Shown: positions 42,406 through 53,094, counted from the first letter of the stretch. The stretch: DNA of 64,000 nucleotides from Sarcophilus harrisii (GCF_902635505.1 NC_045426.1:333116374-333180373), one strand, 5' to 3'. Numbers and translations: made by a program. The notes: generated by a model from the sequence alone, not told the origin.

Positions 42406-42424
42406 CTGGAACAATAAATAGCAA

Positions 42425-42590
42425 GCTAGATTTAGAAATTTGGGATTTCAGAGGCTGTCTAATCTGACCCCCTCATTTTTCAGATGAGTTTCCAGGGCTT
42501 TGAAATGACATACTATAAGTTACATATTAAATATCATTACTGGAATTTGAACCTGAATACTTTGCCTCCTCTGTGCAACATTCTCTCCCA
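42425..42590 (-). mobile_element. MIR-type SINE fragment, reverse orientation
   Basis: CCCCTCATTTTTCAGATGAG, ACTGGAATTTGAACCTGAAT and CTCTGTGCAACATTCT. Confidence 0.45.
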
Positions 42591-42831
42591 AGAAGAAGGC
42601 CACTAGGGCATTTTTGCTTTGTGGTTGCCAGGTCAGCTCTGTTTCATATGATTTATGAAGTCTTTCTTTAAAAACAAAACAAAACAAAATGACCCAGTTT
42701 ACTTTGTATAAAGGGACTTCTCCCTCAGGGATTCATTTGTTTAAAGTGATAAATCAGGGAGGGGAAGAAGGTGACTATCTTTGTTATTGCTTAACAGATG
42801 AGGAAACTGAGACTGAGATCTTGAACAATTT

Positions 42832-42881
<50 letters not shown>
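42832..42881 (+). repeat. (CT)n microsatellite at a SINE tail
   Basis: About 24 uninterrupted CT units immediately left of a reverse-oriented SINE. This position corresponds to that SINE's 3' tail, which has evidently expanded. Confidence 0.95.
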
Positions 42882-42882
<1 letters not shown>

Positions 42883-42883
<1 letters not shown>

Positions 42884-43016
42884 GCAATTGTGGTTAAGTG
42901 ACTTGCCCAGGGTCACACAACTAGGAAGTGTTAAGTGTCTGAGTCGCATTTGAACTCAAGTCCTCCTGACTTCGGGGCTGGTGCTCAATCTATTGCACCA
43001 CCTAGCTGCCCCAAGT
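42883..43016 (-). mobile_element. tRNA-derived marsupial SINE (short form), reverse orientation
   Basis: The reverse strand reads GGGGCAGCTAGGTGGTGCAA, through CACTTCCTAGTTGTGTGACC to TTAACCACAATTGCATG. It carries GTCGCATTTG where relatives have a T-rich variant, a recent-looking CpG. Confidence 0.85.
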
Positions 43017-43019
43017 GCC

Positions 43020-43230
43020 TGGTTCTTTTAAGCACTTTGCCATGGTGATACAATTTTAAGAGTTAGGTTCTGTTACTATACTTATTGTTGAAGAAACTGA
43101 GACAGAAGTAACTTGTCTTTGGTCCCCCAGTTAGTAATTGTTAAATTTAAATTAGATTTAAATTAGTTAGGTTTGAATTCAGATCTTCCTGACTCTATGC
43201 ACAGCACTCTATCCCCTGAACCACCTAGCT
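43020..43230 (-). mobile_element. MIR-type SINE, reverse orientation
   Basis: TTAAGCACTTTGCCATGGTG, GAAGAAACTGAGACAGAAGT, AGATCTTCCTGACTCTATGC and GCACTCTATCCCCTGAACCA. A direct duplication of TTAAATTAGATTTAAATTAG-type sequence lies in its middle (43,142-43,168). Confidence 0.6.
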
Positions 43231-43539
43231 AACTCGAAGAAAACTCTATCATCACAAGTTCTTATTATCATTTTTGTCTTGTTCTGGAGAGGGAGAGGGA
43301 GGGAGAAGAATAAGCCATCCACTACAGAGTTGTTTTTCTTCTGGCCAGTCACAGCTTCTCCAGGCTTTTGGCAATATGGGGGAGGGATTCCAGTTCCACA
43401 GGGGAAAGTGACAGTTCTGGTTATTGTGGTCTTTAGGAAAGCCTGAAAGGGGCCTCCTGAAGCCCTGGAGGGGGCAGGGATGTGGGAGTGGATATTGTCT
43501 GAGATTGAGACTCCTAGTGGATGTAATTTGAAGGGGAAT

Positions 43540-44075
43540 GCTTTAAAAGTCAACTAATTAGCACTCTCAGCTATCTTGTGGAGAGCTCTGGGAGGAAAGG
43601 GGAGGGGAAAGGAAGGGAGGGAGAGTATTGCCTTCCTTCTCTTGTAGTAAATGCTTCCAAAGACAGAGCTTCAGTGGAAAGGTGCCAGGAGCTTGGGTTG
43701 TAGCATTGGAGGGAGCCAGGCAATTCCCAGCAGGTCAGGTGGGAGAGTGGGGTTCTGAGGCACTGAGAGAGAAGAAGCTACTGTGTCAGGAGGGTCAGAA
43801 GATTGGGGATGCTCAAGGTAGAGTAAATCGAGGCAAGGGAGCCCCAAGCATCAGAAAGGAACTCCTGGTGACATCCAGCAGCTTCCGGGGCCAATGTGGT
43901 GGTTTTGGATCTGACCTTGTCCAAGGGCTTGGGAAGCACGAGTTCTCTGGCTTGTTGACACATCATCTGCAGAGGACCTGAAGCAGCCGCTCTGCACCTT
44001 TCTCCTTATTCTCCTTCTCTTCTCTGCTCTGAAGCTCCAGATGGGAAAGGACCAGAGTTTCTCAAGACATTTTCG
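43540..44075 (+). promoter_or_regulatory. Candidate alternative promoter and first exon
   Basis: A repeat-free, GC-richer stretch (GGGAGGAAAGGGGAGGGGAA near 43,589). Near its end is an ATG at 44,041 with G at +4, opening MGKDQSFSRHFR, and then CG/GTATGC, a plausible donor at 44,076 leaving two bases in the last codon. The exon would then be phase-compatible with the acceptor at 45,064. An upstream 117-residue open frame (43,628-43,981) shows no domain I recognise. No CpG island or TATA box is evident. This is an inference from splice-like signals only. Confidence 0.25.
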
Positions 44076-45360
44076 GTATGCATACTCCATCAATCTTACC
44101 CCTGCGTCATCTTGCTGATAACTTTGGTGTTTTCTCCTGAGGGATCATGCCGATGGTCAGTCCCTCTGGAAAGGGTTGACCCCTGAATGGGAGGGCTTCT
44201 TCCTTGTCCCCTGAAACACTCTGTGAGGCTTACTCGGTGCTCTTAGTTTAGATGTTGGTCAAACACATTTTGTATTTTTCATGGAAAATGTTGGAAGCCT
44301 TCTTCCAACTCCAAGGTAGGGACCCAAACTGGACTTGAAGCCTCGTCATATGGAGCTGCAGAAACCTGAACGTGGCTACTGTCCTGGATGCTTTTTCTTA
44401 ATTCAGTGTGTGTCAGGCTTAACCTAAGGTTGGGAATGCCCCAATGTTTGGGAAGCTGTTGAGGGGGGCAGGAAGGAGAAGGGAAGAGTCTGAATGATTC
44501 CTTCTTCCATAAGAAGGAGTATTGTCTTTGAAAGTTGACAGAAAACTGAGGTTGGATGACCACCAGAATTCAAATGTCCTAGAATGAGAATTTGCCTCAT
44601 GGTGCTGACATGAGGGCGTGCTTCCTGTCTTCTGTGTCTATTGTCTTACAGTAAGATACATGACAGCTGCATCTAGGGAATCACCACCATGATGCTTCTC
44701 TTGTGGCTGCCTTCCTCCGCCTCTCATAGTTTTAAGTGGTGAGACTGTTCTCTGTATCACCATCTCCTCCCATTTCTTGTCTTTCACCCAATCTAAATTT
44801 GCTGCAGGTTACAATTATGGCAACTTATGGCTCTGATAACAGCTTATCAGGCGTGTTGAAGAAAAGATTTCTATATGGTCAGACAAGTTGACTCTACTGT
44901 AATTTTGTAATTATTTGGAAGAAGGACAATGGGGGATTGATTATTTTGCCCTTTCCCTGTGACCTTAAATACCACTGTTCATAGACACTGTCTGATTCTA
45001 AGAATGACATATGGACCAGAAATTTGTGAAAATTACTCTCTTTGCCTCCTCTTCCCCTTTCAGGAAGCTTATGGATTTGTTGGGGCAGGAGCAGGTTATG
45101 CATTTCAAAAGTTGGGGCCTTTCTTACAGTGGCTAAGTGAAAGAAATTTGGTTCCCAAAGTGAGGACAGCTAGAACCTGTGAAGAAGGAGAATTTGCATA
45201 TAATGTGAAGATATTAAAATGAACATGACACTACTATATGAAAATTTTGCTGACATCTTTCAACCAGAAAGTGAACTGGGATCAAAGTGCTTAATTCCTA
45301 GACAGTTTCACTTATTTCCCATGGAAGATTGTGTTTGGCCTTTATCTGTACTTGATAAAT
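44076..45360. other. Repeat-poor stretch
   Basis: No SINE or LINE recognised in 1.3 kb, unusual for this window. A strong acceptor-like tract (TTTGCCTCCTCTTCCCC then TTTCAG) ends at 45,063. Beyond it two frames are open: one gives KLMDLLGQEQVMHFK and stops at 45,134, the other gives EAYGFVGAGAGYAFQKLGPF and runs to 45,222. Neither is recognised. Confidence 0.4.
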
Positions 45361-45361
45361 A

Positions 45362-45362
45362 C

Positions 45363-45410
<48 letters not shown>
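45362..45410 (+). repeat. (AT)n microsatellite
   Basis: About 20 AT units. A shorter related run lies at 45,473-45,489. Confidence 0.95.
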
Positions 45411-45412
<2 letters not shown>

Positions 45413-45794
45413 TCTCTAGTATGACTTTAATTTTTTTGAAGTAGGAATCAACAAAACTTAGTCCATAACAATAATATATATATATATATTCCTACTCTCT
45501 TTTCCCTCACCTGGAGCCCAAGGTTTAGAAGCAGAGGAGATTCTGAAGTTTGGTTAAATGGTATAGTCATGGGCATATGATAAGTTCTGATCCCTCTTCA
45601 CTGGAGACTTTCTTCATGGAATGGTGCTCTTGGAAAGTTCCATTAGTTCCGAGTAATGGATACTGACTTGATTGGGGTGGAGGAGGTGGGGATAGGAATG
45701 CTACTAAGAGGGAATTAGTGCATCTCTGGAAACTCTAGCATGGGATTTCTTTTTATGTTGTGTTGTATTTTCATTTCTTTTGTCAAACATTTCC

Positions 45795-45990
45795 CAATTA
45801 TTTTTTAAAATAATGTTTTATTTCTCATAATCACATGTAAAACAATTCTTAGCATTTTTTTTAGATTTTGAGTTTCAAATTTTATTCTTCTCTCCCTTTC
45901 TGTCCTTCTCCTTAAGATGGTAAGCAATCTGATATAGGTAACACTTGTGCAATCATATAAAACACTTCCATATTATTCATTTTAAGCAAG
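45795..45990 (-). mobile_element. Older L1 3' UTR fragment, reverse orientation
   Basis: TTTTATTTCTCATAATCACA, TTTTGAGTTTCAAATTTTAT, GATGGTAAGCAATCTGATAT and CACTTGTGCAATCATATAAA. It runs into a purine tract. Confidence 0.65.
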
Positions 45991-46125
45991 AAGACTTGGA
46001 GAAAGGAAGGAGGGGAGGGGGGGAGAGAGTGAGAGAGAGGAAGAGAGAGAGAAAGAGAGACAGAGGAAGAAGAAAAGAAGAAAAGGAAGGAAGGAAAGAA
46101 AGAAAGAAAAAAGAAAGAAGAAAAT
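45991..46125 (+). repeat. GA/GGAA polypurine tract
   Basis: Almost pyrimidine-free for 130 bases, built from GA, GAAA and GGAA units. The charged frame across it is a composition artefact. Confidence 0.92.
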
Positions 46126-46854
46126 AGTATGTGACAGGATCTCTTTTAAAAAAGATCCTTATTCTTGACTTGGGGACAGGGATAAATAAACAGACTGTTA
46201 GGAATCAGATTACTAGAAACAAAATTTTTTAAAAATTATTTTGAAGTAGCTACTGGGAAACTTAAGCCAAAGGGGCAGAATATAGTATGATGCAAAGTGT
46301 ACACCTGGAAGTTAGATTTGGCCTGGGACCTCTCTAAATTAGTCCCAGCCTGGGCTAAATCAGTAGGACAATTGAACTTGGGCTTTAATCTCTAAATAGA
46401 GTCTTAAATTTCACAGTTAAAGAACTATCACCATTCAGCTCTACGGGCAAGAGTGTTTCAGTCACACCATGTTTAACATTAATTGTGACAATGTACAAAA
46501 GCTATGGTTACCCCTCCCAAATAATTAGTACATTTAGTACAATAAATAGAGATATGGATAGGGACCAGATATTAGTAGTTCAGAGCATTCCCAGGGGAGG
46601 AAACTTCTTTCACTAATGCCTTATGTAATTTCCAGAGAGGTACCTAGCATTCTGCAGAGATATGTGACTTGCTCAGGATAGATGAGAGTTGGAAATTCAA
46701 CCCAGGTCTTCCTGGTTTTAAGACTGACTCTCATCTATGGCTCTCTCTGACAGAAAAGTAGAATAATATTTGTTAAATGAAAAAAAATTGAAATGAGCTC
46801 TTTTTTATTTCATTTTATATATGCATATTATTTAATTATAACTTAAGGGTAGCA
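46126..46854. other. No recognisable feature
   Basis: Contains one short perfect hairpin arm pair (AGGATCT / AGATCCT, 46,138-46,164) around a T/A-rich loop. Otherwise unassigned. Confidence 0.35.
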
Positions 46855-46948
46855 TAAAATAGTGGGATAAAAAGCTGGGCTTGGAATCAGAAAGACCTGG
46901 TCTCAAGGACTATGAAGAAGTCATTTAACTTCTGTATGCCCCAGCTAT
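46855..46948 (+). mobile_element. MIR-type SINE 5' fragment
   Basis: AGCTGGGCTTGGAATCAGAA, AGACCTGGTCTCAAGGACTA and GAAGTCATTTAACTTCTG. Confidence 0.5.
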
Positions 46949-46949
46949 T

Positions 46950-47150
46950 CCCTGTTGTTCAGTTGTGTCCAACTCCTCATGCCCCATTTTTGGATTTTCT
47001 TGGCAGAGATATTGGAGTGTCTTGCCATTTCCTTTTCTAACTCATTTACATATGAGGAAACTAGAAAGTGTCTAAGACCAGATTCGAACTCGGATTTTCC
47101 TGACTTCAGTCTCAGCCCCTCTATCCACTGCATCACCTAGCTGGTCTTGG
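46950..47150 (-). mobile_element. tRNA-derived marsupial SINE (long form), reverse orientation
   Basis: TTGTTCAGTTGTGTCCAACT, TTTTCTTGGCAGAGATATTG, CTTGCCATTTCCTTTTCTAA, then CTATCCACTGCATCACCTAG. The B-box region is partly deleted. Confidence 0.8.
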
Positions 47151-47199
47151 CAGCTTATCTACTTAAGAACTCATCTACTAAGTCATAGGCTTCATCAGT

Positions 47200-47370
47200 C
47201 TTGAGTTTAAGCTGAAAGGGACATCCCTTGTTCCAAACCCTTATTTTAAAGATAAGAAATCAAGAACCAGAAATGATAAATAACTTTACTAAGATCAGGC
47301 AGGTAATGTCAGAAGAAGGATTTGAATATAGATTCTCTGTTCTCTGCCTCCAGAGAATAAAGCTTTAACG
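47200..47370 (-). mobile_element. MIR-type SINE, reverse orientation
   Basis: CTTATTTTAAAGATAAGAAA, ACTAAGATCAGGCAGGTAAT and AAGGATTTGAATATAGATTC. The following 47,371-48,014 has nothing assignable. Confidence 0.5.
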
Positions 47371-48014
47371 GGGTCTTCAGTGAAGATGTTTCCCGATACA
47401 GGCATCTAATTCCCCAGCTAACAAAATTATATATATTAATTGTGAATTATGACTAGGAATCACAAAAGCTAAAAATGACCAGATCTCTGTATTTTTCTGA
47501 TTCATTTAATTTTCTTACTCTGGATTTAAGGTTTTCATTTGTACAATCAAGGACTTGGACTCATTGTTTCCAAAGCCCATTTCCAGCTCTTATATTCTAA
47601 GAGTTTTTAATTAGTATTCTAGGCAGGTAACAAGGAATAACTTGCAATCAGTTTGACTGTTATATTTTTGTTGTTGAGTTGCTTTCAGTCACTTCTGTTA
47701 GAGAGGAAGAATCATAGATTCTTAATACACAGGCATATTGGAAAGACAAGGAGTCCCTCCATTGATGTGACTCAGGGATCTTAAAGGGTGATGGGAACTT
47801 CCCCAGCTGTAGTGTAAAAATGGAGCAGTTTTGTCATCAGCAGTTTTGGTGTGCCTGCGTTGACAAATTTAGTAACACATCACAGCAAGAGCAGATGTGG
47901 AGAAGGTACAGCAAGGTGTAACAGCAGATTTTTAATATCAAGATCAAGATTTCTGTGTTCTGTAGGGTTAACATTCTAACAGGGGTTTTCAAACTTGTTG
48001 TAATGATGTCCCTA

Positions 48015-48190
48015 ATCTTTATTTATTTATTTATTTTGGTGAGGCAATTGGGATTATGAGATTTGCCCAGGATCACATAGCCCAGGACACATAACACAAG
48101 TGTTAAGTGTCTGAGCTTGGATTCGAACTCAGGTCCTCCTGACTTCATGGCTATTGTTAGAGCACCACTCCACCATCTAGCTATCCTTTG
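48015..48190 (-). mobile_element. tRNA-derived marsupial SINE (short form), reverse orientation
   Basis: A TTTATTTATTTATTTATTTT tail, then GAGGCAATTGGGATTATGAG, GTGTTAAGTGTCTGAGCTTG, TCAGGTCCTCCTGACTTCAT and CCACCATCTAGCTATCC. A short internal duplication (CATAGCCCAGGACACATAAC) lies near the B box. Confidence 0.82.
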
Positions 48191-48374
48191 CCTCTTTTTT
48201 TTAAACAAAAATAACCATCCCTCTTTTAATAAAACCATTTCATAACTAATTTTCATAGCTCATTTTATTTATTAAAATTAAACCTTTATTATTTATCACA
48301 TAAAAATCTTGAATATGTAATCAAAATACAAAATAACATTGGTCAATCAAAGATCTCTGTGTGTTTTTGTTGTT

Positions 48375-48395
48375 TTGTGTGTGTGTGTGTGTGTC
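48375..48395 (+). repeat. (GT)n microsatellite
   Basis: About ten GT units. A 12-base C run lies at 48,635-48,646 in the same unassigned stretch (48,191-48,904). Confidence 0.9.
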
Positions 48396-48904
48396 TGCAT
48401 CTTACATTTAGAGATGAAAGGGATTTCTATGATTAACTGGGTCAGAGGTTTCAGACACACTGTGAAGGTCTATTGGGATAGGCAACACTCTCAGAGAACT
48501 GCCCCAACCAGATTAAAATGTAATTGGGAAACATTTCACAAAATAAATAAAAATACAATAGAATCTGGGTTATGTTAATATGTGGTTTTTGAAGTCAAAC
48601 ATGTGGATCTTTATGTATGGTTCAGTGACACAAACCCCCCCCCCCCATTTCCATTTGAGGCTGATACCACTGATGTAGGTCAGCTCTCATGACAGAAGTG
48701 CATTCCCTCCTCACCTCTGCCTGTTGAATATTTCTTTTTCAAGGCTCATATTAAGCACTCTCTTTCCCCAGTTGCCCCAGATGAATATATTCCTTTTCTC
48801 CTCCTCTATTCTTGGGATACATTGCCTGGATCTTTTCTTTCATACTCAATCTTGAATTATCCTTACTGAATACATGTTTTTTTTCTCCTTTATCACATGA
48901 GTTT

Positions 48905-49090
48905 GGAGCAGAGAATGTGTTATTTTTTCAACTATGTAATTCATTTTACAAATGAGGGAAATTGGACCCAGAGAAGTTAACTGACTTGCATAATGTCATG
49001 AGGAATAGTAAACTGCAGAGTTGGGATTTGAACTCAGAGCCTCCCTGTTGACCCCAAATCCTGCATTTTTTCCATTGTACTGCAATGCCA
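48905..49090 (-). mobile_element. MIR-type SINE, reverse orientation
   Basis: CATTTTACAAATGAGGGAAA, ACCCAGAGAAGTTAACTGAC, TTGGGATTTGAACTCAGAGC and CCATTGTACTGCAATGCC. Confidence 0.6.
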
Positions 49091-49171
49091 CAAAGGCAAA
49101 GGGGAAATCAGGAAGGCAGAGGGTACCTTGACTCCATTGTGTCCCCTTTCAATCTTTAAAACTCCACACCT

Positions 49172-49321
49172 TGGGACAGTTAGATGGCACAGTGGATAGA
49201 ACGCCAGCCCTGAAGTCAGGAGGACCTAAGTTCAATGTGATCTCAGATACTACACACTTCCTAGCTGTGTGTGACCCTGGGCAAGTCACTTAACCCCAAC
49301 TGTTTCAGGAAAAAGAAAAAA
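49172..49321 (+). mobile_element. tRNA-derived marsupial SINE (short form), 14-bp target-site duplications
   Basis: AAAACTCCACACCT occurs at 49,158-49,171 and 49,322-49,335. Full-length order: GGGACAGTTAGATGGCACAG, CAGCCCTGAAGTCAGGAGGA, CACTTCCTAGCTGTGTGTG, AAGTCACTTAACCCCAACTG, then an A-rich tail. It is one of the cleanest and probably youngest SINEs here. Confidence 0.94.
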
Positions 49322-49335
49322 AAAACTCCACACCT

Positions 49336-49839
49336 ATATTAGGTACTGAGGGGAGACTGATGATAGAACATGGGGAGTTACTGTTGAAGGAGTGTACCCT
49401 GACACCTGAACACTGGGAAGCCTCCATGGACCCCTGAGTCCTGGGGGGGGGGGCAAGGGTTCCAACCCTACTCGCTTTAAATGAGGAGCTGATGAGGAGA
49501 CACCTAGTAAGGGGAAGGTGGGGAAGAAAGATAATTGCCCCCGGGTCCCAATTAAAATCAATTCTCTATGATGGTATTAATTTTGATTTTGACTATTCTC
49601 AACAGGGAAAAATAGTGATTGCGTTGATGTGGGATTTTTACCATAAAATACCCAATCAATTTCTCCATTGCTTTGAGTCCCAGAGTTTGGAAAACTCTTT
49701 CCCAAGGTCAGAAAATATAGAAGCTGCTTTTTTTCTGCCTTTCTATGGTCAAGCCTGACTCTAATGAAATGCCTGGCAAGAGGCTGTGCACTTGGGTTGG
49801 AAAGAAAAGGGGGAGGGTATTCCATTCTCCTGGAGAAGA
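49336..49839. other. No gene; poly-G run
   Basis: Includes an 11-base G run at 49,443-49,453. The 75-92-residue frames here have no recognisable domain. Confidence 0.35.
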
Positions 49840-50060
49840 AGGGAGTGTTAATCACCGGCCAGGTTAGATAGCCCCAGAGGAGAGTTACAGCTGGCTACTC
49901 AGATGACAGGGTGCAGCAGGAAGTAAGCAATGTCTGGAAGGATCTTGTGTATCATTCCTGGCCCGAGAGAGGTTAAGATGAATGTTGCTTTGCCTGGAAG
50001 GGGCCAGACAACCATCTTATCTCATGATTTCTAGAGACACCAGAGGGAACCACATCCCTA
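49840..50060. promoter_or_regulatory. Candidate regulatory cluster (GATA, ETS, E-box)
   Basis: Repeat-free and GC-richer. It holds GTTAGATAGC and ACCATCTTATCTCATG (GATA-type, one in each orientation), GCAGGAAGTAAG (ETS core GGAAG), ACAGCTGGC (E-box) and ACACCAGAGGGAAC (partial CTCF-like). Such spacing is common in tissue-specific enhancers, but motif density alone is weak evidence. Confidence 0.28.
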
Positions 50061-50231
50061 TATGGGGAAATTTCAGCATTGGTCTTTGGGCTAGACGAAA
50101 GCTTAGGGATTACTTTACCAAATGAGTTAAGTTACTTAAAAAAAAAGAGTTGACATGTTCAAAGCCAGACAACTATTCAATGACAGCTCAGACTTAAACC
50201 TAGTTTTGCCTTGGTCCTGGTTTTTCCAATA

Positions 50232-50480
50232 TTAGCAACTAGTTGGTGCAGTAGATAGACCATTGAACTTGAAGTCAAGAAGTTCTGTGTTCAAATGTGA
50301 TCTCAGGCACTTCCTGATTATGTGATGGCCAGTCACTTAACTTCTGTAAGTTTCGGTTTCCTCATCTGTAAAGTGGGGATAAAAATAGTGCTTACCTCTA
50401 AGGAATTTTGTGAGGATTAGATCAGATAATATTTGTCAAGCACTTTGTAAATCTTAGAGCACCATATAAGTTATAATTAT
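50232..50480 (+). mobile_element. MIR-type SINE, near full length
   Basis: CTAGTTGGTGCAGTAGATAG, TTGAAGTCAAGAAGTTCTGT, CCTCATCTGTAAAGTGGGGA, TTGTGAGGATTAGATCAGAT, AAGCACTTTGTAAATCTTAG and a TTATAATTATTAG tail. Confidence 0.72.
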
Positions 50481-50574
50481 TAGACTCAAATATGTATTAT
50501 ACTACTACCATTACTGTACTAGTACCATAGAACATAAGATGTCAGAGCTTTTATAGAACATATGCTTTTAATCA

Positions 50575-50915
50575 ATTTGCAAGTGTTTATTAAGCTTAAT
50601 GTGCCAGACATTAGAGGTACAAAGACAAAAATGAAATAGTAATTTCATGGAGAAAGGAATAAATATTTATGTAGCACTTATCATGGCCCAAGCACTGTGC
50701 TAAGGGCTTTTACAGTATTATTTCATTTGATCCTCATGACAGCCCTGGGAGATAGGTGCTATTATTATTATTCCCATTTTACAATTAAGGAAATTGAGGT
50801 TAAGTAACTTGCCCACAGTCATACAGCTATTAAGAGTCTGAAGCCAAATTTGAACTCAGGTCTTCCTCACTCTAAGACTAAGGTTCTAGCCACTGTGACA
50901 CTCAGGCGCTTCACA
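50575..50915 (-). mobile_element. L2 3' end then full MIR, both reverse
   Basis: GCAAGTGTTTATTAAGCTTA and CAGACATTAGAGGTACAAAG are L2 (to about 50,650). TAGCACTTATCATGGCCCAA, TTTGATCCTCATGACAGCCC, TTGCCCACAGTCATACAGCT and GGTTCTAGCCACTGTGACAC are a complete MIR. Confidence 0.65.
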
Positions 50916-51269
50916 TCTGTGCCATGTCCCAGCAGAATTCATCCAATTCATCTCCTACATTTGAAATACAAAGTCTTGACATCATGCAAACTCATGAAGT
51001 TGATTTCCTAATTAGAATGCTGCTAGAACTGGAAGAGAGGGAAATAATTTAATCTTTTCATTTTATAGATCAGTCAGAGAAACAAAGTGATTTAGAAACA
51101 CCAGAACCAGCTGAGATTTATCTAAACTGGTGCATTTCCCATTAATAAGGGGGCTCAGGAGCATAAGCATTTTGGGGAATCTTATGGAAGTTCTAAATTC
51201 GTGAATAGCAATGGAGAAGGATGGGCTTTCTTTCCTTCCTTTCCTCCTTTCAATCCATCAAGCAAGCCA

Positions 51270-51660
51270 TTTTTAAATTGCTGGGGAGATATCAAACAGT
51301 GAGATAATCCCTCTCCAAAAAGAGATTTATATCCACTGAGGGGATAGGAAGAGAGCAGGAGAAACAATGCATTCATAGAAAAGTAAACATAGACTATTGA
51401 AAATAAATGCAAAGTGACTAGGATGAAGTAGGGATGGATTAAGTCCTTAGAGAATCATTAGAGTTTTCTCTAGAAGGAGATGGTATCTTAACTGACACTT
51501 GAATTGAGTAAGTGATTTCAGGAGGAGATAGGAGAGTATCACTGGCTAGGAAACCACATATGTCTTGTGCAAAGACACAGAGATGAAAGAGTTAAATGTG
51601 CTTGAGGAACAGCAGAAAGATCAGTTTAGCTGGAACTTAGGGTCCTGTGTCAGCAGGTTA
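51270..51660 (-). mobile_element. L2 3' region, reverse orientation
   Basis: ACTGACACTTGAATTGAGTA, GTGCAAAGACACAGAGATGA, CTTGAGGAACAGCAGAAAGA and TCAGTTTAGCTGGAACTTAG follow the reverse L2 order. Confidence 0.6.
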
Positions 51661-51699
51661 GAAAGCTGAACCAGAACCAGATTGTCTTTAAATGCTCTT

Positions 51700-51965
51700 T
51701 CTCTTCACTTCCAACTCTCATAATCCCTGGTTTTCTTCAAGGTTTAACTCAAATGCCACATTCAATTTGAGATCCTTCTGGATTCCTCCAGCTAGTACCC
51801 TCCCTACAAAATGACTTTGTATCGATTTTGTATACAATCCATCTATGTATGTGCATGTTATTTTTTCTTGCTATAAACTATGACCTCCCTGATGGTTTTT
51901 CTTTGGGTCTTGGCATTCCCAGTGACTAAAGGGTGTTTTATAAATGACTGTTGACTCATTGATCA
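51700..51965 (+). mobile_element. L2 3' end
   Basis: CTTCAAGGTTTAACTCAAAT, GAGATCCTTCTGGATTCCTC, CTATAAACTATGACCTCCCT and TTTATAAATGACTGTTGAC. Confidence 0.6.
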
Positions 51966-52143
51966 AAGGCATTTGTTTTACTGGGCAAGGTTTTGAAATT
52001 GTGTTTCTTATGTCCATCAGATACTTTCAATCTTCATTATAATGTGTGCAATTGAAATTATTCTAGTCTAAACATATTTGAAAAAAAGTAAACTGTCCTG
52101 CCATGAAAACAGCATGTTTTTATTTAAAAAAAAATAATAAATG

Positions 52144-52290
52144 CGGTCATTTAGGTGGTGCAGTGGATAGAGCACCAGCCCTAAAGTCAGGAGGACCTAA
52201 GTTTGTCTCAGACAATGAGCACTTACTTCCTAGCTGTGTGACCCTGGGCAAGTCACTTAGCCCCAATTGCCTCAGCAACAACAACAACAA
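52144..52290 (+). mobile_element. tRNA-derived marsupial SINE (short form)
   Basis: TTAGGTGGTGCAGTGGATAG, CAGCCCTAAAGTCAGGAGGA, TTCCTAGCTGTGTGACCCTG, AGCCCCAATTGCCTCAGC and a CAACAACAACAACAA tail. AATAAAT occurs on both sides (52,136 and 52,291), a possible short duplication. The next 52,291-52,679 is unassigned. Confidence 0.85.
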
Positions 52291-52679
52291 AATAAATCCC
52301 ATCTTGCCTATTTTGCTCTCATCCTCATACCTTCAAGAAACTTATTTAGTAGATAAAACAAAATACAAACAAATAAACACAACACAGTTTAAAATAAATA
52401 TATAAAAGAACATAGGACTATCACAAAGAAACTACGTACCTCACAACCCTAGGACTTTCTTATTGACACATAATTTCAATTTAATTAAATTGAAAAGTCT
52501 CCTATATGCAGAGAGCACTGTAATGGAGACTGAAAATTTTCTATAAACATAGTTAAGATATACTTCTTGTCTTCTTAACCAGGTGGAGAGATAGTACCCC
52601 AAAATGTAAATTCAAAATTGAAACATGAGACAGGTTAGTTTAATTTATAGTCCCAGGAGTAAGAAACATTAGGGTATAG

Positions 52680-52802
52680 TCAGTTATAGTTCATTAACTC
52701 AAAGACAAATCATCCTGTGCCTGTTTTCTTAGCTGTAAAATTAGGAGATAAGACTATATATTCTCTGTTTCCTTTCAAGCTTTTAAGTCTTATGATTCTA
52801 TG
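52680..52802 (+). mobile_element. MIR-type SINE 3' part
   Basis: TCTTAGCTGTAAAATTAGGA, CTGTTTCCTTTCAAGCTTTT and AAGTCTTATGATTCTATGG. Confidence 0.45.
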
Positions 52803-53094
52803 GTATTTAATTTGAGTCTAGATATATGTATTTATTTAAATATTGCTGAATATTTTCCCATCTCTAAGTGGTAATGATAATAAACATTATTTAAACTGGT
52901 GGTTTATTGATTGGAATACGGTCTAGACTTGGGATGCCATTATTTGGGGTCCTTTCCAAATCATTTCTACCTGTTTAAGATGGCACATTTTTCTGAAACT
53001 TAACAGTCTTTAAAGAGTTGCATTGAGTTCTAAGAAATGACTTGTCTAGTGTGTGCCAGAGTTGGGGCTTGAACCAGCTTTCTATCCACTCTGC

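Noticed and set aside
43209-43553. 114-residue open frame on the minus strand
   Set aside because: Starts in unique DNA and ends inside a MIR, with no splice context or known motif.
43628-43981. 117-residue open frame in the GC-richer island
   Set aside because: No recognisable domain, and overlapping frames on the other strand are equally open. More likely 5' UTR or non-coding unique DNA than a protein.
46138-46164. Short hairpin as a terminator or small RNA
   Set aside because: A 7-base stem around an A/T loop is expected by chance in AT-rich DNA, and intrinsic terminators are not a feature of this genome.
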